Program-made: the position numbers and the translations under genes
Shown here: piece by piece, positions 1 through 6,189 of the stretch
Layout of the letters: each line of letters starts with the position of its first letter
Numbering within the stretch: the first letter of the stretch is position 1
The notes under the pieces: generated by a model
The model's database searches: none
Seen by the model: the letters and a program-made list of their open reading frames with translations, nothing else
What the model was told of the DNA's origin: nothing
Source of the DNA: JAYODW01 sp038116745
Lineage (GTDB): Bacteria; Pseudomonadota; Gammaproteobacteria; Ga0077536
Assembly: GCA_038116745.1 (NCBI GenBank)
Contig: JAYODW010000085.1
Coordinates: forward strand, 1 to 7,855
Length of the DNA stretch: 7,855 bases
Direction: 5' to 3'

Positions 1-408
1 TACAATACCCTCGGCCTCAGCGGCGGCGTCGAGTACAAACTGAAGCTGCCGAACGGCATGGTCGCGCAGCCCTATTTCATGCACTGCAATGATCGTCAGC
101 ACTCCATCGCCTTCGGTCTCGGCCCCCAGGAAAAGCGCATCAATCATCTGATGATCGAGTATCAGCAGCTCGACGATCTGGGTATTACCCACGATCTCAT
201 CCGCGCGCGCGAAATCGACGTCGCCCTGACGCTCGGCAAGCACTCCAACGACCAGGCGCTCACGTTCTATATGGCGACGCCTTCCGGGTGGCTGCTCGAA
301 ACCGGTTGGGGCGCGCGCCCGCGCCTGCCACAGCAGGAGTACTACACCGGCGACATCTTCGGTCACCACAACGAGGCATCCGGTTACGGGATGGACGTGG
401 AACTCTGA
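1..408 (+). CDS. bphC: Extradiol ring-cleavage dioxygenase, BphC type (3' part only)
   Basis: This is the C-terminal domain of a type I (vicinal oxygen chelate) extradiol dioxygenase. The frame is open from base 1, so the N-terminal half, including the first iron-ligand His, lies outside the window. These cytoplasmic Fe(II) enzymes open a catechol ring next to its two hydroxyls, for example in 2,3-dihydroxybiphenyl or 1,2-dihydroxynaphthalene. Aligned from memory with BphC of Burkholderia LB400, the visible catalytic set is intact: the His at bases 100-102 matches His195, the His at 145-147 (motif KRINHLMIEY) matches ligand His210, the His at 241-243 (GKHSND) matches His241, the Tyr at 268-270 matches Tyr250, and the Glu at 298-300 (LLETGWG) matches ligand Glu260. 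The tail with IFGHHNEASGYG resembles actinobacterial and sphingomonad BphC-like enzymes. The next gene starts 16 bases after the stop, so they are probably co-transcribed. The exact diol substrate cannot be told. Confidence 0.93.
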   Translation, partial: YNTLGLSGGVEYKLKLPNGMVAQPYFMHCNDRQHSIAFGLGPQEKRINHLMIEYQQLDDLGITHDLIRAREIDVALTLGKHSNDQALTFYMATPSGWLLETGWGARPRLPQQEYYTGDIFGHHNEASGYGMDVEL

Positions 409-424
409 GAAAGGACAGAGGCTC

Positions 425-1783
425 ATGGCAGCACACATTGACGACGCGGTGACCGAACCAGACCCCAATGGTATCGCCGGGCTGCTGGCCCCGGACGCCG
501 CCTGGCAGGACCGTCGCATCTACTGGGACGAAGATATCTACCAGCAGGAACTGGAACGCGTGTTTGCGCGCTCATGGCTGTTCCTGACGCACGAAAATCT
601 GATCCCAGAAGCCGGTGATTTCGTCACCACGTTCATGGGCGAGGATCGCGTCATCGTCGCGCGCGGGCGCGACGGCGTGGTGCGCGCGTTCCTGAATTCC
701 TGCAACCACCGCGGCAACATCGTCTGCCGCGCCGACTCCGGCAACGCGCGCAGCTTCGTGTGTCACTACCACGGCTGGGCGTATGGCCTCGACGGCGCGC
801 TCGCCGACGTACCGCTGGAAAAGGAAATCTACGGCGATGACTTCGATCGCGGAAAGCTGGGGCTGAAAACGGTGCGGGTGGAAAGTTATCGCGGCTTTCT
901 GTTCGGCAATTTCGATGCCAGCGCACCCTCGCTGGAAGACTATCTCGGCGAGATGGGCTGGTACTTCGACACCTTCATGGCTGTGCCCGGCGGCGCGGAA
1001 CTGCTGGGCCCGCCGATCAAGGTGCGCGTACGCGCGAACTGGAAATTTTTCGCCGAGAATTTCGCCGGCGATTTCTACCATGCCGGCTGGACACATGCCG
1101 CCGCGGTGTCGGTGATCGGCGGGGCCTTAGCCGAGGTCCAGGGCAACAAAGCGGTCGCCCCCGGCTATCAATTCACCACCACGTTTGGCCATGGCTTCAA
1201 TGCATCGCCGGGTACCGAGGATCTGTTCCCTCACATCCACCAGGGTGAAATTGCGCGCGAGTTCGACGACTGGATGCGCGCCCGCATACCTGTTGTGCGC
1301 AAGGAACTCGGCCCGGAGCGCGCCGAGATCTATAACGCTATCTGGGACGGCACCATGTTTCCGAATACTTCGTTCCTGCGCGGCATCGACACCTGGAAAG
1401 TGTGGCAGCCGCGCGGCCCGCGCGAACTCGAGATCTGGACCTGGACACTGGTCGAGCAGGACATGCCGGATTCGCTCAAACGCGGCATCCGCCACAGTAA
1501 CGAAAAAACCTTCGGCGCGGCCGGCCTGCTCGAGGGCGACGACGGCGAGAACATGGAAGGCAATACCAACACCGCCGCCGGCTGGGTCACCCGCCAGCAG
1601 CCGCTGAATGCGCAAATGGGACTGGCGCGCGAACACGCCCACCCGGTGTTCCCCGGCAGGGTTTCACAGCCCGCGGACAACGAAGCCTCGCACCGCAACC
1701 TCCTGCGTATGTGGCGCACGATGATGCTGCACGAGGACTGGGACAAGATCATGGCGGCGCGGCGCGCGGAGTACGCCGCGTGA
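425..1783 (+). CDS. Ring-hydroxylating dioxygenase alpha subunit, naphthalene/biphenyl type
   Basis: Catalytic large subunit (452 aa) of a Rieske non-haem iron oxygenase, which adds both atoms of O2 to an aromatic ring to give a cis-dihydrodiol. The length is close to NahAc (about 449 aa). The Rieske [2Fe-2S] ligands are Cys93, His95, Cys113 and His116 (SCNHRGN and CHYHGW). The mononuclear iron site is His219 and His224 in GDFYHAGWTH, with bridging Asp216, and the third ligand is probably Asp373 in EGDDGENME. Phrases such as WLFLTHENLIP, ELLGPP and KTFGAAG closely follow recalled NahAc. Phe363 matches naphthalene dioxygenase Phe352, but Leu369 replaces Trp358 in the substrate pocket. The ATG at 425 has AAGGA at 411-415, 9 bases upstream. 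The stop overlaps the beta-subunit start. No ferredoxin or reductase gene is nearby. The family is certain; a PAH or biaryl substrate is inferred. Confidence 0.96.
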   Translation: MAAHIDDAVTEPDPNGIAGLLAPDAAWQDRRIYWDEDIYQQELERVFARSWLFLTHENLIPEAGDFVTTFMGEDRVIVARGRDGVVRAFLNSCNHRGNIVCRADSGNARSFVCHYHGWAYGLDGALADVPLEKEIYGDDFDRGKLGLKTVRVESYRGFLFGNFDASAPSLEDYLGEMGWYFDTFMAVPGGAELLGPPIKVRVRANWKFFAENFAGDFYHAGWTHAAAVSVIGGALAEVQGNKAVAPGYQFTTTFGHGFNASPGTEDLFPHIHQGEIAREFDDWMRARIPVVRKELGPERAEIYNAIWDGTMFPNTSFLRGIDTWKVWQPRGPRELEIWTWTLVEQDMPDSLKRGIRHSNEKTFGAAGLLEGDDGENMEGNTNTAAGWVTRQQPLNAQMGLAREHAHPVFPGRVSQPADNEASHRNLLRMWRTMMLHEDWDKIMAARRAEYAA

Positions 1784-2313
1784 GCGCCGTCGCCCCCCGT
1801 CTGGACGTACCGCTGGAAGAGTATCTCGCGGTATGCACCTTTCTCTATCGCGAAGCGCGGGCGCTGGACGAGGAGCGTTTTCGCGACTGGCTCGGCATGG
1901 TGACGGACGACATTCATTACTGGATGCCGATTCGGGAAAACCGTTTCCGCAAGGACAAGCGCCCGGAACCTACGCCCGCTGACGCGGCATCGGTTTACAA
2001 CGATGACCGCACCGACCTCGACCATCGCGTGCAACGCTTTGAATCGGGCCTCGCGTGGAATGAGGATCCACCGGCGCGCGTGCGCCGCATGGTCACCAAT
2101 ATCGACGTGGAATCCGGCGACGCTCCTGACGAATATGCGGTCTATTCGAACATCGTTCTCTACCGCAACCGGCGCGAAGACGAGGAAGGCTGGTTCGTGG
2201 CCGCACGCCGTGACCGGCTGCGGATGACGGAGACCGGTCTGCGTCTGGCGCGACGCCATATCGTGCTTGATCACAACGTCATCCTCGATGAAAACCTGTC
2301 CGTATTTCTCTGA
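1780..2313 (+). CDS. Ring-hydroxylating dioxygenase beta subunit (pairs with the upstream alpha)
   Basis: Small subunit (177 aa) of the Rieske dioxygenase encoded just upstream. Beta subunits have a cystatin/NTF2-like fold and cap the alpha trimer in an alpha3-beta3 enzyme; they are mainly structural. The family signature TDDIHYWMPIREN lies at residues 42-54, and the C-terminal half (EYAVYSNIVLYRNR, then a basic RRDRLR stretch, then a strand pattern ending ILDENLSVFL) is typical. The length matches the usual 170-190 aa. The chosen start is GTG at 1780, which overlaps the alpha stop as GTGA and has GGAG at 1768-1771, 8 bases upstream. An in-frame ATG further upstream at 1711 would lie deep inside the alpha gene and adds residues with no family match. 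The overlap suggests translational coupling, which would keep the two subunits in balance. Confidence 0.94.
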   Translation: MSAVAPRLDVPLEEYLAVCTFLYREARALDEERFRDWLGMVTDDIHYWMPIRENRFRKDKRPEPTPADAASVYNDDRTDLDHRVQRFESGLAWNEDPPARVRRMVTNIDVESGDAPDEYAVYSNIVLYRNRREDEEGWFVAARRDRLRMTETGLRLARRHIVLDHNVILDENLSVFL

Positions 2314-2344
2314 TCCCGAACCCATTGAAGGAACCTGACTATCC

Positions 2345-3175
2345 ATGAGCAACGACTCCCCGGAAATCGCGAACAACATCGAAGCCGGTGGCATTCGCAC
2401 CAATTACCACGACACGGGCAGCGGCGAACCCGTGATGCTGATCCATGGTTCCGGACCGGGCGTTACCGCATGGGCGAACTGGCGCCTCGCCATCCCCGCG
2501 CTCGCCGAGCGGTACCGGGTAATCGCGCCCGACATGCTCGGCTTCGGCTATACCGACCGGCCCGCGAACGTCACGTACAATCTCGATACCTGGCTCGGCC
2601 ACACCGTGGCGTTCATGGACGCACTGGGTCTGGACAAGGTCAACCTTGTCGGCAACTCGTTCGGCGGCGCGTTGTCGCTGGCCCTGACCATTCGTCATCC
2701 CGAACGCGTTTCGCGGCTGGTACTGATGGGCGCGGCCGGCGTCTCCTTCGAACTGACGCCGGGACTTGACACGGCCTGGGGTTACGAGCCCTCGGTAGAA
2801 AACATGCGCGCACTGCTCGATCTGTTTGCCTATGACCGTTCACTGGTCACCGACGAACTCGCAGAGCTGCGCTACAAGGCGAGCGTACAACCCGGTTTTC
2901 AGGAAGCCTACGCGAGCATGTTCCCGGCGCCGCGTCAGCGCTGGATCGACATGCTGGCCAGCGACGAGGATGATATCCGCGCCATCGACCAGCGTACGCT
3001 CGTGATCCATGGCCGCGAGGATCGCATCCTGCCGCTGGCAACGTCGCTCAGGCTGGCCGAATTGATTCGGCGCTCGGAGCTGCACGTCTTCGGCTGCTGC
3101 GGCCACTGGACGCAGATTGAGCACGCGGCGCGCTTTAATAAGCTGGTGAGCGATTTCGTTGCTTCGCCGGCGTGA
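2345..3175 (+). CDS. Meta-cleavage-product C-C hydrolase, BphD/TodF/XylF family
   Basis: An alpha/beta-hydrolase (276 aa) of the family that cuts the C-C bond in ring-opened 2-hydroxy-6-oxo-dienoates, giving a 2-hydroxypentadienoate and a carboxylic acid. The catalytic triad is Ser105 in the nucleophile elbow GNSFGG, Asp226 in HGREDRILP and His254 in GHWTQIEH. The oxyanion-hole motif HGSGPG lies at residues 34-39. The GHWxQxEH end and the GNSFGGALSLAL elbow are characteristic of BphD, TodF, CumD and DmpD rather than of general esterases. The length fits (about 275-290 aa). It starts 31 bases after the beta stop, with AAGGA at 2328-2332 spaced a rather long 12 bases from the ATG. It is the last gene of the plus-strand operon and would act directly after the extradiol dioxygenase at the window's left end. 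Whether the side group is alkyl or aryl cannot be read from the sequence. Confidence 0.93.
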   Translation: MSNDSPEIANNIEAGGIRTNYHDTGSGEPVMLIHGSGPGVTAWANWRLAIPALAERYRVIAPDMLGFGYTDRPANVTYNLDTWLGHTVAFMDALGLDKVNLVGNSFGGALSLALTIRHPERVSRLVLMGAAGVSFELTPGLDTAWGYEPSVENMRALLDLFAYDRSLVTDELAELRYKASVQPGFQEAYASMFPAPRQRWIDMLASDEDDIRAIDQRTLVIHGREDRILPLATSLRLAELIRRSELHVFGCCGHWTQIEHAARFNKLVSDFVASPA

Positions 3176-3209
3176 TCAAAGCAGCAAGGGAACAACCAAC
3201 TGCAGATTG

Positions 3210-3284
3210 AACTACGGCGCCAGCACCGGTATAGAAGAGACGCTGAACATGCTGATGAACGATCACGTGTCGCTAAATAGCTGA
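3210..3284 (+). pseudogene. Possible C-terminal remnant of a lost gene
   Basis: In the frame starting at 3210 the sequence reads NYGASTGIEETLNMLMNDHV and then a few residues to a TGA at 3282-3284. The peptide has a natural-looking amphipathic composition, and the same frame is open leftward into the hydrolase gene's end without a plausible start of its own. It could be the last 25 or so codons of a gene largely removed by rearrangement, or chance. I do not recognise the family. An ATG at 3249 with no good ribosome site makes an independent mini-gene of 11 codons unlikely. Confidence 0.15.
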
Positions 3285-3321
3285 CTCAAGCGTTATTACC
3301 GACAATTCGCGATCGAATGAT

Positions 3322-3368
3322 TACTGCTGTTACGCCAATCGAAAGCCATGATATGTGATACAGCAGTA
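3322..3368. repeat. 9-base perfect inverted repeat with 29-base spacer
   Basis: TACTGCTGT at 3322-3330 is the exact reverse complement of ACAGCAGTA at 3360-3368, and a T-G wobble extends the arms by one. The spacer of 29 bases is too long for a normal terminator hairpin and no T-run follows. It lies between two convergent operons, so it could be a weak bidirectional termination or mRNA-end structure, or a relic of an inserted element. Confidence 0.35.
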
Positions 3369-3411
3369 GACGGCGTTGACCTGCACGATCGGTCATGGAG
3401 CCGGGCGGCCG

Positions 3412-3906
3412 TTATACCGGATAGACGAGATACTGCGGCAGAACCGTGGTATCACATAGCGCCTTGCGCGACAGGAACCGCGCTTCGCCCGCTTCGATCC
3501 GGATCACGTCGCGATATTCGCCACAGGCGAGTACCCGCGACTGCCCATCGGCGTCGCTCGTGAAAAACACGCAGAAATTCGAGCGCAGATTGTACGTATC
3601 CGCCTCGCCCGCCGACGTGCAGGCTATGCGCTGCGCGAAGTGCCGTGTGCGGTAATCCTCAAATGTCCCGGCCCAGATCTCACGGATGTAAGTGACGCGA
3701 TCTTCCAGGCGTGAGCGGCAGTCGTCGAGCATCAAGGCGAGCGGCAAATCCGCGGTCTCGTTATCAAAGGTATTGAGCACGTAACTCGTGTCGTCGGCCT
3801 CCGAGAACGTGTCGAGCCAGGCGTACATGTCCTTACCGTCGAGCGCGTCGAAATAACGCATCTGCAGCGCGTCGATGAGATCCAGCGGCAGCGGCGGGCT
3901 AGTCAT
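3412..3906 (-). CDS. Second ring-hydroxylating oxygenase beta subunit
   Basis: A 164-aa protein with the size and pattern of Rieske oxygenase beta subunits: an N-terminal helix with a ALQMRYFDALDGKD-like segment at about residues 13-26, an acidic turn, LEDRVTYIREIWAG near residues 67-80, then Arg/His-rich TRHFAQRI and strands with SNFCVFFTSD, ending in LVYPV. It is only weakly like the beta subunit at 1780-2313, so it serves a different enzyme. Its ATG overlaps the stop of the alpha gene (bases 3903-3906 read ATGA on the minus strand), which argues for coupled translation and an obligate partnership. It is the last gene of the minus-strand operon and ends in TAA. The closest type from memory is the small subunit of salicylate 5-hydroxylase or anthranilate/benzoate-type oxygenases. 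Confidence 0.88.
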   Translation of the reverse strand: MTSPPLPLDLIDALQMRYFDALDGKDMYAWLDTFSEADDTSYVLNTFDNETADLPLALMLDDCRSRLEDRVTYIREIWAGTFEDYRTRHFAQRIACTSAGEADTYNLRSNFCVFFTSDADGQSRVLACGEYRDVIRIEAGEARFLSRKALCDTTVLPQYLVYPV

Positions 3907-5096
3907 GCCTGAACCCGCTCGAAACCCATCACGGAGCGGTAGTACTCCCAGCGCGGCAGGTTCCCGGTCTCGTCGTTCTGCTTGAAATCAAAATCGAGGT
4001 GGTCCACCGTTTTCACCCCTTTCTGGAATTCGACCGTTCCAGGGGTGTGATTGCCAACATGCACGCGGTGAAACACCGAGGCGTCTTCCATGCTGATGAG
4101 TCCGCAGGGCCCGAGCAGGTTGGACGACTGCCGAATGCGGTGCCGTTTCAGTGATTCGCTGTCGTCGAGGTGGTGAAAAAAGGCGTAATGCACTTCCGTT
4201 TCGTCGACCGAACGCGCTATTGCGAAACGCAGATTGATGGTGTCGAGGTGCTTCGTGGCGATAAAAAACGGGAACAGCTCTATCACCCGGGAACCCTTGG
4301 ACGGGTCGACGCCCTCAAAAGCGATGATCGAGTTGTCTTTGAGCATACTGACCTCAGTCGGCGCGGTCAGTTCGCTTTCGAAACCCATGTGACCACGCTC
4401 GCGGGTCGCGTACTGGCGTCCCTTGCCGCCCTGCCAGTTCAGCATTTTGAACGCGCGGTGCAGCAGCGGCGCGTGGTAACCATCGTTGTCGCAGTACGCC
4501 TTCCAGTTGGTGCGGTAGGTGACGCGCTGGTAGCCGATGAGCCGGAGGCGGCCATCCTCCCCCAGCGCTTCGCCGAGCGTTGAGCGGATGTCGCCGAGGA
4601 AACTGCCGATATCCGGCGTCGTCTCGCTGAACGTAACGAATATCAGTCCCTTGAAGCTCGCCGTGCGCGGACGGCTCAACGGATAATCGCGTTTGTCGAA
4701 ACCCGGTTTGAACTCGCGATAATTGGGACAACCCGCGAGATTCCCGCTGCTGTCGAACAGCCAGCGATGGTAGGGGCATTCGAACTCGGTCCGGTTGCCG
4801 TGCAGCCGGGTCTCGAGCTGGTTACCGCGGTGCGAGCAGGCGTTGTAGAAGACATTGACCTCACCTTGCTGATCACGATTGATGATCAGCGGCACGCGTC
4901 CAACGGAGAAGGTCTTGAAATCTCCGGGGTTCGGAATCTCGCCTTCATGACCTACCGGGTGCCATTCCGGGCCGTGAAAGATGCGTTCCAGCTCAAGCTC
5001 GAAGACATCCTTGCGGACGAAGACCTCCTTGGGAATTTCGTTGTAACGGGCGGGCCAGCGTACTTCCGGTTCAACCATGCCGCGAGTCGATGTCAT
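3903..5096 (-). CDS. Second Rieske oxygenase alpha subunit, salicylate/anthranilate-hydroxylase-like
   Basis: Catalytic subunit (397 aa) of a second Rieske oxygenase, clearly distinct from the one at 425-1783. Rieske ligands are Cys87, His89, Cys107 and His110 (ACSHRGN and CPYHRW); the usual Gly, Gln or Ser after the last His is Arg111 here. The iron site is His208 and His213 within DNDGYHAPLLH, with Asp205 as the bridging acid, and Asp338 in ISMEDASVF as the likely third ligand. IPNPGDFK, the short segment LIGYQR before NWK, and the end YYRSVMG recall salicylate 5-hydroxylase NagG, although at 397 residues it is shorter than NagG or BenA. An aryl carboxylate substrate such as salicylate is therefore plausible but inferred. 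The ATG follows a GGAGGGG Shine-Dalgarno sequence about 8 bases away. The beta gene overlaps its stop. No reductase or ferredoxin is present. Confidence 0.93.
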   Translation of the reverse strand: MTSTRGMVEPEVRWPARYNEIPKEVFVRKDVFELELERIFHGPEWHPVGHEGEIPNPGDFKTFSVGRVPLIINRDQQGEVNVFYNACSHRGNQLETRLHGNRTEFECPYHRWLFDSSGNLAGCPNYREFKPGFDKRDYPLSRPRTASFKGLIFVTFSETTPDIGSFLGDIRSTLGEALGEDGRLRLIGYQRVTYRTNWKAYCDNDGYHAPLLHRAFKMLNWQGGKGRQYATRERGHMGFESELTAPTEVSMLKDNSIIAFEGVDPSKGSRVIELFPFFIATKHLDTINLRFAIARSVDETEVHYAFFHHLDDSESLKRHRIRQSSNLLGPCGLISMEDASVFHRVHVGNHTPGTVEFQKGVKTVDHLDFDFKQNDETGNLPRWEYYRSVMGFERVQA

Positions 5097-5133
5097 GCGC
5101 GTTTCCCCTCCAGTTTCACGCCATAGGACCGCG

Positions 5134-6165
5134 CTATGACGGATCGAGTACTACCTTCAGCGCCTCACCGCGCTCAATGAGCTCGAACCCATCCAGACCT
5201 TCGGCGAGCGGCAGCTCGTGGGATATGACAGGCGCGAGGTCGACGCGCCCACCCAGCACGAGTTCGACGGCCACCTCCCAGGTTTCGTGCAGGCGCCGGC
5301 CATGAATACCGCGTACGACGAGGCCACGCATGAGCCACTGCTCGAACGGCACGTTAGCGGCTCCCGCCGGCACCCCGAGAATGCGCAGCTCGCCGCCCGG
5401 TTCGACACAGCCCGCGGCCTGCTCGAGGACGCTCGCGGCGCCGGAATATTCGATCATGACCTCGAACCCGGCACCACCGGTGACATCATTGCTGATCTCT
5501 GCCAGCGTGCGCGTACTCACGTCTATCGCTTCGTCGGCACCAGCAGCGACCGCGGCGGCGAGTCTTCGCGGATTGATGTCGGTGGCGGTAATGCGGCGGG
5601 CACCGAGCGCGCGGGCGGCGATCACGTTAAGCAGACCGATCGGACCACATCCGGAAATCAGGACATGCCGGCCGGCAACGCCACCGCCCTCGAGGCTCGC
5701 GTGGACCGCGATGCCGAACGGCTCGAACAGCGCGGCGATTCGTGGCTCAATGGCCGTAGGCAAAGGGATCACAATCTCAGCAGGCAATACCGCAAAGGCC
5801 GCAAAACCGCCGTCGATGTCGACGCCAGGGTAGCGGGTATCGGGGCAGATATGAGCCCGGTGCGTACGACAGATTCGACATTGTCCACACGGAATATGGC
5901 TTTCAACCGCGACCCGCTCGCCGACCCGAAGGCCGGTGACGCCTGCACCCAGCGCTTCGACTCGGCCGGCTATCTCGTGGCCGAGTACGGTGGGCAGCTG
6001 CATACGCGCGGCAAACGGCGCGCCGCGGTAAATGTGCATGTCCGTGCCGCAGATCCCGGCGGCGTCGACAGCGACCGCGACCTCGCCCGGGCCGGGGTCA
6101 CGCCGCGTCACATCGTCCAGCGCGAGCCCGCCGGGGCCGGGCGCGACTTTACGCAGTGCGAGCAT
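5134..6165 (-). CDS. Zinc-dependent alcohol dehydrogenase, threonine/sorbitol dehydrogenase type
   Basis: A 343-aa medium-chain dehydrogenase with all expected residues. The catalytic zinc site has Cys39 (GICGTD), His63 and Glu64 (GHEIAG) and Glu148 (FEPFG). The structural zinc site has Cys93, Cys96, Cys99 and Cys107. The Rossmann motif GCGPIG lies at 172-177, followed by Asp196 in ATDINP, which indicates NAD+ rather than NADP+. Overall it most resembles L-threonine 3-dehydrogenase and its uncharacterised relatives. These oxidise a secondary alcohol to a ketone in the cytoplasm. Within an operon for aromatic breakdown, threonine is an unlikely substrate; a hydroxylated pathway intermediate is more plausible, but nothing in the sequence names it. 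The gene lies 24 bases after the isomerase and 37 bases before the alpha subunit. No strong Shine-Dalgarno site precedes its ATG, so it may rely on coupling to the upstream gene. Confidence 0.9.
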   Translation of the reverse strand: MLALRKVAPGPGGLALDDVTRRDPGPGEVAVAVDAAGICGTDMHIYRGAPFAARMQLPTVLGHEIAGRVEALGAGVTGLRVGERVAVESHIPCGQCRICRTHRAHICPDTRYPGVDIDGGFAAFAVLPAEIVIPLPTAIEPRIAALFEPFGIAVHASLEGGGVAGRHVLISGCGPIGLLNVIAARALGARRITATDINPRRLAAAVAAGADEAIDVSTRTLAEISNDVTGGAGFEVMIEYSGAASVLEQAAGCVEPGGELRILGVPAGAANVPFEQWLMRGLVVRGIHGRRLHETWEVAVELVLGGRVDLAPVISHELPLAEGLDGFELIERGEALKVVLDPS

Positions 6166-6189
6166 CGGTAAGGACCAGCCGTGCCCCGG

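Larger units (their letters stand above)
3176..3411. other. Convergent intergenic region without a clear gene
   Basis: This 236-base gap separates the 3' end of the hydrolase gene (plus) from the 3' end of the second beta subunit (minus). It is visibly less GC-rich than its surroundings. No ORF with a family match was found. I see a 9-base inverted repeat (3322-3330 with 3360-3368), a small perfect hairpin of ATTCG-CGAT-CGAAT at 3305-3318, and an open reading stretch ending at the TGA at 3282-3284. No classic GC-hairpin plus T-run terminator was found for either operon, so termination may be Rho-dependent or use weak structures. Confidence 0.7.

Noticed and set aside
1711..1779. In-frame ATG upstream giving a longer first beta subunit
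   Set aside because: It lies wholly inside the alpha gene, adds residues unlike any beta subunit, and the GTG at 1780 has a well-placed GGAG and the coupling overlap.
1330..2403. 357-codon open frame on the minus strand across the first alpha/beta genes
   Set aside because: It spans the junction of two well-supported plus-strand genes and has no recognisable motif.
3305..3318. Short ATTCG-CGAT-CGAAT hairpin as a terminator
   Set aside because: Only 5 base pairs, AT-containing, and without a T-run on either strand; noted in the gap description but not called as a terminator.
3348..3563. Small plus-strand ORF starting in the convergent gap
   Set aside because: Most of it is antisense to the second beta subunit, with no ribosome site and no family resemblance.
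5218..6171. 317-codon open frame on the plus strand opposite the alcohol dehydrogenase
   Set aside because: It is antisense to a gene with a full set of family residues; its own translation shows no recognisable domain and is a by-product of GC-rich codon use.
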